Positions 53,278-63,299 of a stretch of 64,000 bases of DNA are shown piece by piece. The stretch is from contig NZ_JAAGPI010000013.1 of assembly GCF_017104715.1 (NCBI RefSeq), positions 62,001 through 126,000 of the forward strand, given 5' to 3'. This DNA comes from Burkholderia sp. Ac-20365. Lineage in GTDB: Bacteria; Pseudomonadota; Gammaproteobacteria; Burkholderiales; Burkholderiaceae. The position numbers and the translations under genes are program-made. Position 1 is the stretch's first letter. The number at the start of each line of letters is the position of its first letter. The notes beneath the pieces are model-generated. The model ran no database searches. It was given only the letters and a program-made list of their open reading frames with translations, and was not told where the DNA came from.

Positions 53278-54711
53278 ATGTCTTTTGCCTCTCTTGGCCT
53301 GATCGATCCCTTGCTGCGTAACGTGCAGGATCTCAATTACCAGACGCCTACGCCGGTGCAGATCAAGGCAATTCCTGCTGTGCTCAGTGGCAAGGACGTC
53401 ATGGCCGCGGCACAAACCGGAACTGGCAAAACGGCGGGTTTTGCGCTGCCATTGTTGCAACGACTGGTGCAACACGGCCCGGCGGTGTCCAGCAACCGCG
53501 CGCGTGTTCTGGTGCTGGTGCCCACGCGTGAACTGGCCGAACAGGTGCTGCAAAGCTTCGTCGCGTACGGCAAAGGCCTCGACTTGCGATTTCTGGCCGC
53601 CTACGGCGGTGTGAGCATCAACCCGCAGATGATGAAGTTGCGCAAAGGCGTGGATGTGCTCGTTGCCACGCCCGGCCGTTTGCTGGATCTCAATCGCCAG
53701 AACGCAGTGCAGTTTGATCAGGTGCAAACGCTGGTGCTGGATGAGGCCGATCGCATGCTCGACCTTGGCTTCGCGCGTGAACTCAACGCGGTCTTTGCGG
53801 CCTTGCCCGCGCAGCGCCAGACCCTGCTGTTCTCCGCCACGTTCACTGACGATATCCGCGCCATGTCGGCGAGCATTCTGCGCAGCCCGGTCGATATCAG
53901 CGTCAGCCCACCCAATGCCACGGCCAGCAAGATCCGCCAGTGGGTAGTGCCGGTGGATAAAAGAAACAAGCCCGAACTTTTCATGCACCTTGTGGCTGAG
54001 AACAACTGGGAGCACGCGCTGGTGTTCGTCAAAACCCGCAATGGCGTGGATTACCTGGCGGCCATGCTGGAGGAGGCGGGCTATGCGGTCGACACCATCC
54101 ACGGCGACAAACCGCAGCCCGCGCGCATGCGTGCGCTGGAGCGCTTCAAGATGCGCGAAGTCAGTATGCTGGTCGCCACCGACGTGGCTGCGCGCGGGCT
54201 GGATATCGACGATCTGCCGCTGGTGATCAACGTCGATCTGCCGATTGTGGCGCAAGACTATGTGCACCGAATCGGCCGGACGGGCCGCGCGGGTGCCAGC
54301 GGTGTGGCGGTGTCCCTTGTGTGTGCCGATGAAGCGCCGCAACTGGCCGCGATTGAAGCGCTGATCCGGCAAACGCTGCCTCGCGAAGAAGAGCCGGGTT
54401 TTGAGGCCGAACACCGCGTGCCGCAAACCAGCGAGACGGGGCAGATCATCAAGAAGCCGAAAAAGCCCAAGAAGCCAAAAGTGCCGCAAGCTACGCAGGC
54501 GCCCAGCAAAAAGCCGCGCCCGCAAGGTGGCGAAAACAAACACAAGCCTGCGGCGCAGCGCACTACGGCCACGGGTAACGACACTAACTTTTCCAGCGGT
54601 AGCCCGTTCAGCGTGCAGAAGCCACGAAGCAAACCAGCTAGCAAGCCCGCTACGAGTTCACGCAAGCCGGCTGGCAAACCCGCTGGTGGCCGCGGCAAAC
54701 GCCAACCCTGA
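53278..54711 (+). CDS. rhlE: DEAD-box RNA helicase, RhlE type
   Basis: 477-residue DEAD-box helicase. Motifs in order: Q motif YQTPTPVQIKAIP, motif I AAQTGTGKT, Ia PTRELAEQ, Ib TPGR, II DEAD (LVLDEADRMLD), III SAT, IV ALVFVKTRNG, V VATDVAARGLDID and VI HRIGRTGRAG. The last 120 residues are Lys/Pro/Ala-rich and disordered (KKPKKPKKPKVPQATQ), as in RhlE proteins where the tail binds RNA. Roles are RNA remodelling, ribosome assembly and cold growth. ATG at 53278 fits the family start; it has no clear ribosome site. Confidence 0.92.
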   Translation: MSFASLGLIDPLLRNVQDLNYQTPTPVQIKAIPAVLSGKDVMAAAQTGTGKTAGFALPLLQRLVQHGPAVSSNRARVLVLVPTRELAEQVLQSFVAYGKGLDLRFLAAYGGVSINPQMMKLRKGVDVLVATPGRLLDLNRQNAVQFDQVQTLVLDEADRMLDLGFARELNAVFAALPAQRQTLLFSATFTDDIRAMSASILRSPVDISVSPPNATASKIRQWVVPVDKRNKPELFMHLVAENNWEHALVFVKTRNGVDYLAAMLEEAGYAVDTIHGDKPQPARMRALERFKMREVSMLVATDVAARGLDIDDLPLVINVDLPIVAQDYVHRIGRTGRAGASGVAVSLVCADEAPQLAAIEALIRQTLPREEEPGFEAEHRVPQTSETGQIIKKPKKPKKPKVPQATQAPSKKPRPQGGENKHKPAAQRTTATGNDTNFSSGSPFSVQKPRSKPASKPATSSRKPAGKPAGGRGKRQP

Positions 54712-54728
54712 TTCGTGGGGATGAGTAA

Positions 54729-54752
54729 CGCCAGTCCTGGAACAGGCTGGCG
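54729..54752 (+). terminator. Hairpin terminator after rhlE
   Basis: Stem CGCCAG-T-CCTG / CAGG-CTGGCG with one bulged T and a 3-base loop, followed by GTTTGG, about 17 bases after the stop codon. It lies between convergent genes. Confidence 0.55.
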
Positions 54753-54807
54753 GTTTGGTCATCGGTAATGCCATGCATGAAAGGTTATCCCGTCAGAGGA
54801 CAGCCTT

Positions 54808-55800
54808 TCAGTATCGATGGAAGACCGCTTGCAATACGTTCGTGTCCGCAGCCTGCGTGAGTGCGAGCATAAGAAGAAGCCTGGCTTTCTGCGGAATCTG
54901 ATCGTCGACGGTCAGCCAGCCATATTCGTCATCGGGTTGCGCGCCGTTGCGTAACACGATGCCATTGCCCGTACGCGACGCACGCACCACATGCATGCCG
55001 CGCCGCGCGGCGTTTCGCAACGGCCCGAGCAGATGACTGGCGATATTGCCATTGCCGGTGCCTGCAAAGATCAACCCGCGAGCGTTCGCTGCAATCGCTT
55101 CGATTGCAGCGGCCTCGAGTGCACCGTAGCCGTAGACAATCTCGACCTTGGGCAATGTGGCAAGCGTGTCGGCATACCACGGCGTGTCCAGGGTATGCGC
55201 CCGGGCCGGGCGACGGTAGTAATGCGGAACGCCTTCGATCACCCAACCAAGCGCACCGTAGGGCGAACTGAATGCATCGAGCTTGAAGCTGTTGCTCTTG
55301 ACGACGTCGCGCGCGGTATGGATTTCGCTGTTGGCGACAACCAGCGTACCGATGCCGCGCGACGACGGATGCGCGGCCACCGCGATCGCATCGTAGAGAT
55401 TGAGCAACGCATCTGAACTCATCGCCGATGGCGGGCGCATTGACCCGACCACGACCACCGGTTTTGCGCTCTTGAGCGTGAGATGCAGAAAATACGCGGT
55501 TTCCTCGATCGTGTCGGTCCCGTGCGTGATCACTATGCCGTCGACATCCTGCCGGGCCAGCGCATCGGCGGCGCGCTTGCCGATTGCAAGCAGATGTTCG
55601 CTGGTGAAGTTCTCGGAGCCGGTTTGCAACAACTGCTCCGAGCGCAGGTTGGCCAGCGCTTTGGCCTGAGGCAGTGTGTCGAGAATCTCATCGATACCCA
55701 GCACCGAGCACAGATAGGCGGATGTGTTGATAGCGGCTTTGCCCTGGCCGGCAATGGTGCCGCCTGTGCCGATCACCAGGATGTTGGGCTTTGCGGTCAT
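54808..55800 (-). CDS. L-asparaginase
   Basis: 330-residue asparaginase/glutaminase. Catalytic segments: VIGTGGTIAGQG (first Thr), IVITHGTDTIEETAYFLHLT (second Thr-Asp-Lys region) and VGSMRPPSAMSSDALLNLYD. No signal peptide is seen (MTAKPNILVIGTGG), so despite the type II-like sequence it is probably cytoplasmic. Hydrolyses Asn to Asp and NH3. Ends convergently with rhlE; a GlxA-like regulator lies upstream on the same strand. Confidence 0.92.
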   Translation of the reverse strand: MTAKPNILVIGTGGTIAGQGKAAINTSAYLCSVLGIDEILDTLPQAKALANLRSEQLLQTGSENFTSEHLLAIGKRAADALARQDVDGIVITHGTDTIEETAYFLHLTLKSAKPVVVVGSMRPPSAMSSDALLNLYDAIAVAAHPSSRGIGTLVVANSEIHTARDVVKSNSFKLDAFSSPYGALGWVIEGVPHYYRRPARAHTLDTPWYADTLATLPKVEIVYGYGALEAAAIEAIAANARGLIFAGTGNGNIASHLLGPLRNAARRGMHVVRASRTGNGIVLRNGAQPDDEYGWLTVDDQIPQKARLLLMLALTQAADTNVLQAVFHRY

Positions 55801-55962
55801 GCGGGTTCGATCAGGTTTGAGGAAAGGTGCCGCTCAAACGCGGCTCACCCGTTGATGCGACTGTAGTTCGGCATGAAGCCGAGGAATTGCATCGATCTGC
55901 CGGAAAGTAGAAGAAACGCGACAGAGACTGGCGCAGACAGGGTGGACGCAGGCACGGCGCGC

Positions 55963-57054
55963 TCAGCCAGCGCTGGTGGTTCGCGACGCGCGCAGTTTGC
56001 CGGGCGTGACACCATACGCTTCGCGGAACACGCGAATGAAATGCGCGGAGTCCGCGAAGCCACACTCGTATGCGATGTCGGTGATTTTGCGGGCCGTGTT
56101 GACGAGCAGCCAGCGCGCGTAACGCAGCCGCATGCGTCGATAGAACTCGTTTGGCGATGTGTCCATCTCCGCCATGAATGCGCGCTCGAGATTGCGTACG
56201 CTGGTCCCGATCATCTTCGCGATGACGGCGATGTTCAGCGGCGCTTCGAGGTTCTCTTCCATCAGCAGCACCGCGTGGCGCACGGTCGCGTCGCCGACCG
56301 AGAGATAGCCGAGCGCCGCGCGCCGCTCGACGAACGAAGAGCCGCCCTGACGGCTCACGGTCATCTGATGGATCACTTTCGAGGCGCGATCCGGTCCGCA
56401 ATGCAGGCTGATCAGGCGCGCTGCGAGTTCGACAACGGATATCCCGCCCGCGCACGTGATGCGATTGCCGTCGATCATGTAATCCGCGTGCGTGATCACG
56501 CGCAACGCGGGAAACATGCGGCGATAGTCTTCGAGATGAAAACTGTGCACGCAGGCGACGTGATCTTCCATCAGACCGGCTCGCGCGAGCACGAAGCTTC
56601 CGGTGCACAGCCCGACAAGTGGAATGCCTTCGTGCGCGGCCAGTTTCAGATAGGCCCAGTACCGACGGTCGACGTGATCGAGTTCCGGCAGCAGCCCGCC
56701 GATGACGACCAGATAGTCGAATTGCGCGAGATCGGGAAAGGCGGACTGTGCCTGCACAGGAATGCCGCAACTCGCTTCAACCGATTCGCCTTGCACGCCG
56801 ACGATGGTCCACAGGCAGCGCAACTGGCGGCTCTGGTCGCCGCGATCCGCTGCGTGGCGCAGTGCATCGCATAGCCCGGCGAGCGACAGCATGGGAAAGC
56901 GGGGCCATAGAAGGATCCCGACGCTCAGTTCCGCTTCTGAACGGCTTGAACGCGTCTGAAGCGTGCGCGGCAGCGCGTCCAGTTGCTCGACCAGTTCATG
57001 TGCCGTTTGCGCCACGGATTGGGAAACGTTCGAAGGAGGGGCAGCGGTCGGCAT
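55963..57054 (-). CDS. GlxA-family transcriptional regulator (DJ-1/PfpI plus AraC)
   Basis: 363-residue regulator. Residues about 40-210 form a DJ-1/PfpI-like amidotransferase-type sensor (VGILLWPRFPMLSLAGLCDA, FDYLVVIGGLLPELDHVD, VGLCTGSFVLARAGLMEDH with the nucleophile-position Cys). The C-terminus has an AraC double HTH (APLNIAVIAKMIGTSVRNLE, ITDIAYECGFADSAHFIRVF, REAYGVTPGKLR). GlxA/GbdR-type regulators often control catabolism of amino acids or methylated amines. It is divergent from the LivK-type binding-protein gene, a probable target. ATG at 57054. Confidence 0.9.
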   Translation of the reverse strand: MPTAAPPSNVSQSVAQTAHELVEQLDALPRTLQTRSSRSEAELSVGILLWPRFPMLSLAGLCDALRHAADRGDQSRQLRCLWTIVGVQGESVEASCGIPVQAQSAFPDLAQFDYLVVIGGLLPELDHVDRRYWAYLKLAAHEGIPLVGLCTGSFVLARAGLMEDHVACVHSFHLEDYRRMFPALRVITHADYMIDGNRITCAGGISVVELAARLISLHCGPDRASKVIHQMTVSRQGGSSFVERRAALGYLSVGDATVRHAVLLMEENLEAPLNIAVIAKMIGTSVRNLERAFMAEMDTSPNEFYRRMRLRYARWLLVNTARKITDIAYECGFADSAHFIRVFREAYGVTPGKLRASRTTSAG

Positions 57055-57340
57055 GCGCAATCTCGCGGGTGGTTCGTCGGAATTATACGGTCGCGGGCGA
57101 CGCTTCGACCTTCCCGGGCGCCTGCCGCAATTCTTCTATTTTTCGGCAAATCGGTTCAATGCCGCCGCATTCTGGCTGCATAAATTTCGAACTGCCGGCG
57201 GATGACGCCGCGCTGCGAGTGCGAACGATCCCGCGGAAGCGGGACTGGAGCGCATTGAAGCGCATGCGGCTTGTGTACCCGGTCGACAGACGGCGTGGGC
57301 CGTTTGTCGTGTCCAACCACAATTACTTTTCGGGTGAAGC

Positions 57341-58495
57341 ATGAGCACAAGCACAGCTTTGAGTCGCGGCATGGCGGCTGTCGGTATTCTGGGAACATTG
57401 ACGCTCGCTGCGACAAGCGTCGCCCATGCCGACGAGATGGTAAAGATCGGCGAAGCCGCGCCCGTGACGGGGCCGGCTTCGTATCTGGGCAAGGATACCG
57501 AGAACGGCGCGCGCCTCGCGATCGAGGAGATCAACCAGAAAGGCCTCGTGATCGACGGGCGGAAAGTGACACTGGTGTTCGACGCCCAGGACGATGCCGG
57601 CGATCCGCGCCAGGCGACGCAGGTGGCGCAGAAACTCGCTGACGACAAGGTCGTCGCGGTGGTCGGGCACATGCAGTCCGGTTCGACAATCCCTGCGTCG
57701 AAGATCTACAACGATGCGGGGATCGTGCAGGTATCGCCATCCGCGACGAATCCGGCGTACACCCTGCAAGGGTTCAAGACTGCGTATCGCGTCGTCGCCA
57801 CTGACGCGCAGCAAGGTCCGACGCTAGCCGATTACGCGGCGAAAACACTCAAGGTCAGGACGGTAGCGATAGTCGATGATTCGACTGCTTATGGTCAGGG
57901 GCTGGCTGTCGAGTTCGAGAAGCAGGCGAAGGCGAACGGCATCACGGTGCTGTCGCATGACGCGAGCACCGACAAGGCCGTCGATTTCCGCGCGATTCTC
58001 ACGAAGATCAAGGGAGAAAAGCCGGATGTGATCATGTACGGCGGCCTGGATGGCACGGGCGGCCCGTTTGCCAAGCAGGCAAAGCAACTCGGTATCACCG
58101 CGAAGGTGCTGGCGGGCGATGGCCTGTGCGCCGACGATCTCGCCAAACTCGCGGGCGAAGCGGCCGATAACGTGATCTGTTCGATTGCCGGTGCGCCGCT
58201 GCTGAAAATGGCCGAAGGGCCGGCCTTTGTCGATCGGTACAAGAAGCGATTTGGCTACGCGCCGGTGTTGAATTCGCCTTTTGCGTACGACGCGGTAGGC
58301 GTTATCGTCGATGCGATGAAGCGCGCGCAATCAATCGAGCCGGCAAAGATTCTGGCAGCGATGCCAGCCACCGATTACCACGGTGTGCTCGGCGTAACGC
58401 AGTTCGATTCGAAGGGGGATTTGAAGCACGGAGTGATTTCGCTTTACAAGTACGTCGACGGGAAGCAGGCGCTGCTTGGTGTTGTGGAGAAGTAA
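57341..58495 (+). CDS. Branched-chain amino acid-type ABC transporter binding protein (LivK-like)
   Basis: 384-residue periplasmic binding protein of PBP type 1, Leu/Ile/Val family. Signal peptide ends SVAHA (about residue 30). Typical blocks: VKIGEAAPVTGPASYLGKDT, NGARLAIEEINQKG, FDAQDDAGDPRQATQVAQKL, VVGHMQSGSTIPASKIYNDA and IVDDSTAYGQGLAVEFEKQA. No permease or ATPase genes are adjacent, so it is an orphan binding protein that works with a system elsewhere. Divergent from the GlxA-like regulator. Confidence 0.9.
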   Translation: MSTSTALSRGMAAVGILGTLTLAATSVAHADEMVKIGEAAPVTGPASYLGKDTENGARLAIEEINQKGLVIDGRKVTLVFDAQDDAGDPRQATQVAQKLADDKVVAVVGHMQSGSTIPASKIYNDAGIVQVSPSATNPAYTLQGFKTAYRVVATDAQQGPTLADYAAKTLKVRTVAIVDDSTAYGQGLAVEFEKQAKANGITVLSHDASTDKAVDFRAILTKIKGEKPDVIMYGGLDGTGGPFAKQAKQLGITAKVLAGDGLCADDLAKLAGEAADNVICSIAGAPLLKMAEGPAFVDRYKKRFGYAPVLNSPFAYDAVGVIVDAMKRAQSIEPAKILAAMPATDYHGVLGVTQFDSKGDLKHGVISLYKYVDGKQALLGVVEK

Positions 58496-58521
58496 GCGCG
58501 AGTCACGATGATGCAAAGAAA

Positions 58522-58556
58522 ACCCCACGAGAGTGATATCTGGTGGGGTGCCTGCT
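58522..58556 (-). terminator. Intrinsic terminator of the ABC-F gene
   Basis: Inverted repeat ACCCCAC / GTGGGGT (58522-58528 with 58543-58549). Read on the minus strand it is followed by TTTTCTTTG, an intrinsic terminator for the ABC-F gene that ends at 58598. Confidence 0.65.
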
Positions 58557-58597
58557 TAACTGCATATGTCAAAGCGCGAAGGCGAACAGCGGGTAAC

Positions 58598-60277
58598 TCA
58601 GGCGATGACCTTCTGCTCCCCGGCCGCCTGCTCGCGCATGCGACGGGCTTCGTCGCGCAGGAACTGCTGGTAATCATCCAGATCGCCGTCGAAGGGCTCG
58701 ACGCCACCCTTGGTGACGAGCCAGAATTCATCACATACGGCGCGCAACAGGGCCCGATCGTGACTGACCAGCATCACCGTGCCTTCGAATTCGTTGAGCG
58801 CCATGCCTAGCGCTTCGCGTGTGGCCAGGTCGAGGTGGTTGGTAGGCTCGTCGAGCAGCAGCAGATTGGGGCGCTGCCACACGATCATGCACAACACGAG
58901 CCGCGCCTTTTCGCCGCCGCTCATCGTGCTGACCGCCTGATGGACCATGTCGCCACTGAAGTTGAAGGTGCCGAGGAAGGTGCGAAGCGATTGTTCGGTG
59001 CCACTCTGGCCGGGCGCGCGCATGTGCGGCGGCGTGTCTCTGGCAAGGCGGATCATGTGTTCCAGCGGCGTGTCGAGCGGACGCAGCACGTCGAGTTCCT
59101 GCTGTGCGAAGTAGCCGATGTTGAGGCCTTTGCCTTCGCTGATTTCGCCAGCAATCGGCGCCAGTGCGTGCGCCACCGTTTTCACCAGCGTGGACTTGCC
59201 CTGGCCGTTGGCACCGAGGATGCCGATGCGCTGCCCGGCCAGTACGGATCGGTTAATGCCCCGCACGATGACCGTGGGCGGCGTACCGGGCAATGCGTCG
59301 GTCGGCGCCGGATAGCCGAAGCTCGCGTCCAGCATTGACAACAGCGGATTCGGTACGTTGAGCGGTTCCTTGAACTCGAAGCTGAACTCTGCGTCGGCAA
59401 GCACGGGTGCGATCTTCTCCATGCGTTCGAGCGCCTTGACCCGACTCTGCGCCTGCTTCGCCTTCGAGGCCTTGGCCTTGAAACGGTCGATGAATTTCTG
59501 CAGATGGGCAATCTTGTCCGCCTGCCTGGCCATCGCGGCCTGCTGCAACACGAGCTGCTCAGCGCGCATCTCTTCGAACTTGCTGTAGTTGCCGCCGTAA
59601 CGTACGAGCCTGGCGTTGTCGACGTGTACCGTCACCTGCGTTACCGCGTCGAGGAATTCGCGATCGTGGCTGATCACTACCAGGGTTCCCTGATAGCGCT
59701 TGAGCCACGCTTCCAGCCACACCAGCGCGTCGAGGTCGAGGTGATTGGTCGGTTCGTCGAGCAGCAACAGGTCGGACGGGCACATGAGCGCGCGCGCCAG
59801 TTGCAGTCGCATGCGCCAGCCGCCGGAGAAACTGTTGACCGGCTGGCTCAGCTGCGCCTCACTGAAGCCAAGGCCGAGGATCAGCGCCTGGGCACGGGCG
59901 GGGGCATCGTGTGCACCAGCGTCGTGCAGGTCCATGTAGGCGTGCGCCATACGCATACCGTCATCACTGGCCTCAGCGGCGGCTACTTCGGCCTGCGCGG
60001 CCAGCAGCACGGTGTCACCCTCGACTACGAAGTCGGTCGCGTTCTGCTCGGTTTCCGGCATCTCCTGCGCGACCTGGCCCATCTTCCACGCAGCGGGAAT
60101 CGAGAATTCGCCGCTATCTTCGTGCAGCGTGCCGTTGAGAAGGGCGAAGAAGGACGATTTGCCGGCGCCATTGCGGCCGACAAGACCAATTTTTTCGCCG
60201 GGCGTGAAGGTAATGGACGCGTTGTCGAGTACGACATTAACGCCGCGGCGCAGCGTGAGATTACGGACGGAAATCAT
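58598..60277 (-). CDS. ABC-F family ATPase (YheS-like)
   Basis: 559-residue cytoplasmic ABC-F protein with two ATPase domains: Walker A GLVGRNGAGKSS and GILGANGQGKST, signatures FSGGWRMRLQLARAL and MSGGEKARLVLCMI, both Walker B LLLLDEPTNHLDL. Between them is the ABC-F linker helix pair (QADKIAHLQKFIDRFKAKAS). ABC-F proteins act on stalled ribosomes rather than as transporters. It resembles YheS but is shorter than the E. coli protein at the C-terminus (ends REQAAGEQKVIA). Confidence 0.9.
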   Translation of the reverse strand: MISVRNLTLRRGVNVVLDNASITFTPGEKIGLVGRNGAGKSSFFALLNGTLHEDSGEFSIPAAWKMGQVAQEMPETEQNATDFVVEGDTVLLAAQAEVAAAEASDDGMRMAHAYMDLHDAGAHDAPARAQALILGLGFSEAQLSQPVNSFSGGWRMRLQLARALMCPSDLLLLDEPTNHLDLDALVWLEAWLKRYQGTLVVISHDREFLDAVTQVTVHVDNARLVRYGGNYSKFEEMRAEQLVLQQAAMARQADKIAHLQKFIDRFKAKASKAKQAQSRVKALERMEKIAPVLADAEFSFEFKEPLNVPNPLLSMLDASFGYPAPTDALPGTPPTVIVRGINRSVLAGQRIGILGANGQGKSTLVKTVAHALAPIAGEISEGKGLNIGYFAQQELDVLRPLDTPLEHMIRLARDTPPHMRAPGQSGTEQSLRTFLGTFNFSGDMVHQAVSTMSGGEKARLVLCMIVWQRPNLLLLDEPTNHLDLATREALGMALNEFEGTVMLVSHDRALLRAVCDEFWLVTKGGVEPFDGDLDDYQQFLRDEARRMREQAAGEQKVIA

Positions 60278-60587
60278 AAGAGGCTACTTCGGAGAGGACA
60301 GGCATGATAGCCGACCGGTGCGCAGGGCTGTTTTTTTCTGGCCGCACATGTGAATAGCGCACTGGCGCCTTGCGGTGCCCACCGGCCGCAAAGCGAGGCG
60401 GGCACGGGCGCACCGGGCGTTCCTGCTTCGGTCGTTCAACGTCAACCCCAGGATCGTCGACAATCGCGATCAAGGCTGACTCAAACTTTGCACTCCCGCG
60501 TCGGTACCCGATCTCTAAACAGGGCCGAAACGGATGGGCGGTCGTAGCTGTCCCGCAAGGCGAGGTATCGAGTGAATCGGCCCATCT
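60278..60587. other. Intergenic region upstream of the ABC-F gene
   Basis: 310 bases carrying the ABC-F promoter region on the minus strand and the 3' flank of the RidA gene. No dyad or gene identified. Confidence 0.5.
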
Positions 60588-61043
60588 TCATCGTTTCAAT
60601 TCGAAGATGCTGTCGATCTCAACCGGGATACCCATCGGCAACGTATGCACGCCAAGCGCACTTCGAGCCGGAAGCTTGTCTTGCCCGAACAATGTCAGCA
60701 AGAGGTCACTGGCGCCATTGGCGACTTGCGGATGCTGGGTGAACGACTGTTCAGCACGCACGTAGACTGTCAGTCGGCTGCATCTCTCGACGTTGTCGAG
60801 CCCGCATGCCTGATCAACGCAGGCCAGGATCATGAGCATCGTCAGGCGCGCTGCGTGCTGAGCCCTTTCCAGAGACACATCGCCGCCGACTGTTCCGACG
60901 ATTGGCTTGCCGTCCTCGAAGGGCCCGAGACCCGAGACATAGAGTTGACTCCCCGAAATGGAGACCGTTCGATAAGAACCGAGCGGGTCGATGGGCGGCG
61001 GCAATTTGAGGCCCGCTTGTGCAAGGCGTTCGGATACGTTCAT
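60588..61043 (-). CDS. RidA/YjgF-family protein
   Basis: 151-residue RidA-superfamily protein of the longer subgroup (similar to TdcF/YjgH-like forms). Visible: LGSYRTVSISGSQLYVSGLG, LERAQHAARLTMLMILACVD and the C-terminal LPMGIPVEIDSIFELKR. The conserved catalytic Arg of RidA (in the RSA stretch, PARSALGVHTLPMG) is present, so enamine/imine deaminase activity is possible. ATG at 61043 chosen for family fit; a TTG at 61073 is the alternative. Confidence 0.85.
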   Translation of the reverse strand: MNVSERLAQAGLKLPPPIDPLGSYRTVSISGSQLYVSGLGPFEDGKPIVGTVGGDVSLERAQHAARLTMLMILACVDQACGLDNVERCSRLTVYVRAEQSFTQHPQVANGASDLLLTLFGQDKLPARSALGVHTLPMGIPVEIDSIFELKR

Positions 61044-61278
61044 GTTCGGCTCAGACTGATGTGATGGAAACAATAGAGTAACTTGGTCAATTCTGTCCGG
61101 CGCAATGGGTCCGAAAGTCCACTGTAAAGTACGCTAATCGGTAGTTCAGGGTCGACTGGTGCACGACGCACTGATCGATGGTCGACCACGTTTTCCGTTT
61201 TACGTTAGCGTGGATTGGCGAATGGGGGACATTCGGCATCTGAGCGGTATTCGTTGACAATCCGGACCGTACGTTCGG

Positions 61279-62043
61279 ATGCTGGCTATTCTCTACACGA
61301 ACCGCGACCGCACGCTGACCATGATAAGTCTGTCGAAATCTTGCATCGCAGAGCCCTCCAATGTCCACCGGTTGGTGATCGTCGAGGGGATCATGGGATC
61401 GGGCAAGTCAACGACTATGCGATTCATTTCGAAGCACTTGCACGAGGCAGGGAGACCGGCGCTGCCTGTTCACGAAAGGACCGACCCGCATCCAGTGCGT
61501 GCGACGGACGAACTCGAACACTGGTTTGAGCCGTGGAAGGATACGACGCCCGAGGATCTCGCAGACCGCGCCTTGGCAAGATGGACCGCGTTCGCCAGGC
61601 ACACGGAATCAAAGGGTGAAATTCCTGTTCTGGACGGCCAACTCTTTCACGGAGACCTGACGAATCTGCTCCTGATGGAGGCCGATGTCACGCTGATTGC
61701 GGACTACATCCGGAAGCTGATGGCAGTCATCGCCTCGCTGAATCCGTTCGTGATCTACCTTTGGCAGGAAGATGTCGAAGCGGCCGTCAGAAAGGTTTGC
61801 ACAGATCGCGGAGCCGAGTGGATCGACTATCAGGTCAACTGGAAGCTTGCTGCTCCATACTGCCTTCGGAAAGGTTTCGTGGGCCTTGACGGGCTGATTT
61901 CCCTTTACCGCGATTACCGCCGACTGACCGACGGGCTGTTTCAGGAACTGCCTTTATCCAAGCTCGCAATTGAGAATTCCGGGCAAGACTGGCGGACCTA
62001 TGAAAAGCGAATTTTGCACGAATTGGAGTTACCGGCGGAGTGA
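61279..62043 (+). CDS. P-loop kinase-like protein of unknown substrate
   Basis: Up to 254 residues, one P-loop NTPase domain. Walker A GIMGSGKSTTMRFIS follows a beta strand (LVIVEGI), then GEIPVLDGQLFHGDLTNLLL as a DxD/Walker-B-like segment, similar in outline to small nucleotide or dephospho-type kinases. The C-terminal half (SLYRDYRRLTDGLFQELP) is helical. I recognise no specific family. Start could be 61279 or the ATG at 61321. It stands alone. Confidence 0.6.
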   Translation: MLAILYTNRDRTLTMISLSKSCIAEPSNVHRLVIVEGIMGSGKSTTMRFISKHLHEAGRPALPVHERTDPHPVRATDELEHWFEPWKDTTPEDLADRALARWTAFARHTESKGEIPVLDGQLFHGDLTNLLLMEADVTLIADYIRKLMAVIASLNPFVIYLWQEDVEAAVRKVCTDRGAEWIDYQVNWKLAAPYCLRKGFVGLDGLISLYRDYRRLTDGLFQELPLSKLAIENSGQDWRTYEKRILHELELPAE

Positions 62044-62255
62044 GGACTCGGGCATAGATGGCCAGCTATCGGCCAGGAACGGTTAGTCGACGTCGCTACC
62101 TGGATCGTCAGCAGTGCGGGCATGAACGGAGTTTTGACAATCACGTCACGATCGTCGACGAGTTTCATGCATGTCACTCGAACTGAACAGCCGGGTCGCC
62201 TCTGGAAGTTGAGTGTCGAGCGAGGCGCCGCCAACCTCCAGCTATGCTCCCGACG

Positions 62256-63002
62256 TCAAGGCTGAATACTGTCTAATGACTTACTGAAGACGTCCACCTG
62301 CGCCATCATGCCCTCGTCGAGCCCGCTGATTGCGTGAGGAAGATCAGCCACGATGTCGTCCATAAAGTGGTAGGTGTACGGATCTATAGTCTTCATCCAA
62401 TAGACGTGCTGCCGGAGAAGCACTTCGTGCGTATCGCCAGAAAACATATCAACTTCGCCGACGATCAAACGCGTATAGGCGCTCATCGGGCCGCCAGAGC
62501 TATATGCCGGCGACACGCGTATCAAGAGCACCGCGTCGCTCCCCGGGTAGACCGGGCCGCTTGCGTGCCACCGGTTATGTTCATCACGCGAAAAGGTGGG
62601 GAGGGAGGGTGTGGAGGCGTCGACTTCATTGACAACATAGCCGTGGGTACGCAGCGAGGCTTCAATGCCGTCGGTGAATCGGCGGTTCAGTTTTGTGTCA
62701 CCTAATTTTGCCGTGACAACATCGTCAAACGCGAGTCGATTCTGTTTGGCGGTGCTGGCATTTGCGAGGCCGGTTACAGTTCCCGTGAGCGCCGCACCGA
62801 TCAGTCCGCCGCCAGTCATTAGAAGCGGCATTTGAGCGCGCCCGCCGCTATATACCGTCTTCCCGGGATACACGACCGTTACCGTGCGAACTGTACGAAG
62901 CTTTCCTGCATCAACCTCAGCGCGCGGTTCTGCCGCGCAACCTGCGAGGACGCTGAGCGCCACGATCGCACCAAGGCTCAAGAGTTTCGATTTAACTTGC
63001 AT
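62256..63002 (-). CDS. Predicted outer-membrane lipoprotein, unknown family
   Basis: 248-residue lipoprotein with lipobox SVLAGC near residue 22. The mature sequence opens AAEPRAEVDAGKLRTVRTVT then has a glycine-rich hydrophobic patch (MTGGGLIGAALTGTVTGLAN) and later beta-rich parts (RLIVGEVDMFSGDTHEVLLR). No family recognised. The ATG at 63002 is preferred. Monocistronic; divergent from the next lipoprotein gene. Confidence 0.7.
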   Translation of the reverse strand: MQVKSKLLSLGAIVALSVLAGCAAEPRAEVDAGKLRTVRTVTVVYPGKTVYSGGRAQMPLLMTGGGLIGAALTGTVTGLANASTAKQNRLAFDDVVTAKLGDTKLNRRFTDGIEASLRTHGYVVNEVDASTPSLPTFSRDEHNRWHASGPVYPGSDAVLLIRVSPAYSSGGPMSAYTRLIVGEVDMFSGDTHEVLLRQHVYWMKTIDPYTYHFMDDIVADLPHAISGLDEGMMAQVDVFSKSLDSIQP

Positions 63003-63299
63003 CAATCATCCCGTTCAACCGCGTTACCGATTATTCGTCTGCCCGTGTTTTATCGGAACGTTCGCGAAAAACTTAAGATCGCCGCTACAAAAGAACGGTT
63101 CACGACATCCGTTAGAACTTCGATTTAGATTGACCATGAGAGCGCGATGGATCGCCGTCAGACCCAGTGCGGCTAGAAGCGGTCACTCGACGTGGACCTC
63201 TGAACCGTTGACAATCCCTATCATTGACATTTACGACAGGCACACCCGGAAGAGCACGATGATTCCCGGTTTGTCGAGCGCGATAAAAAAGGACCAGAA

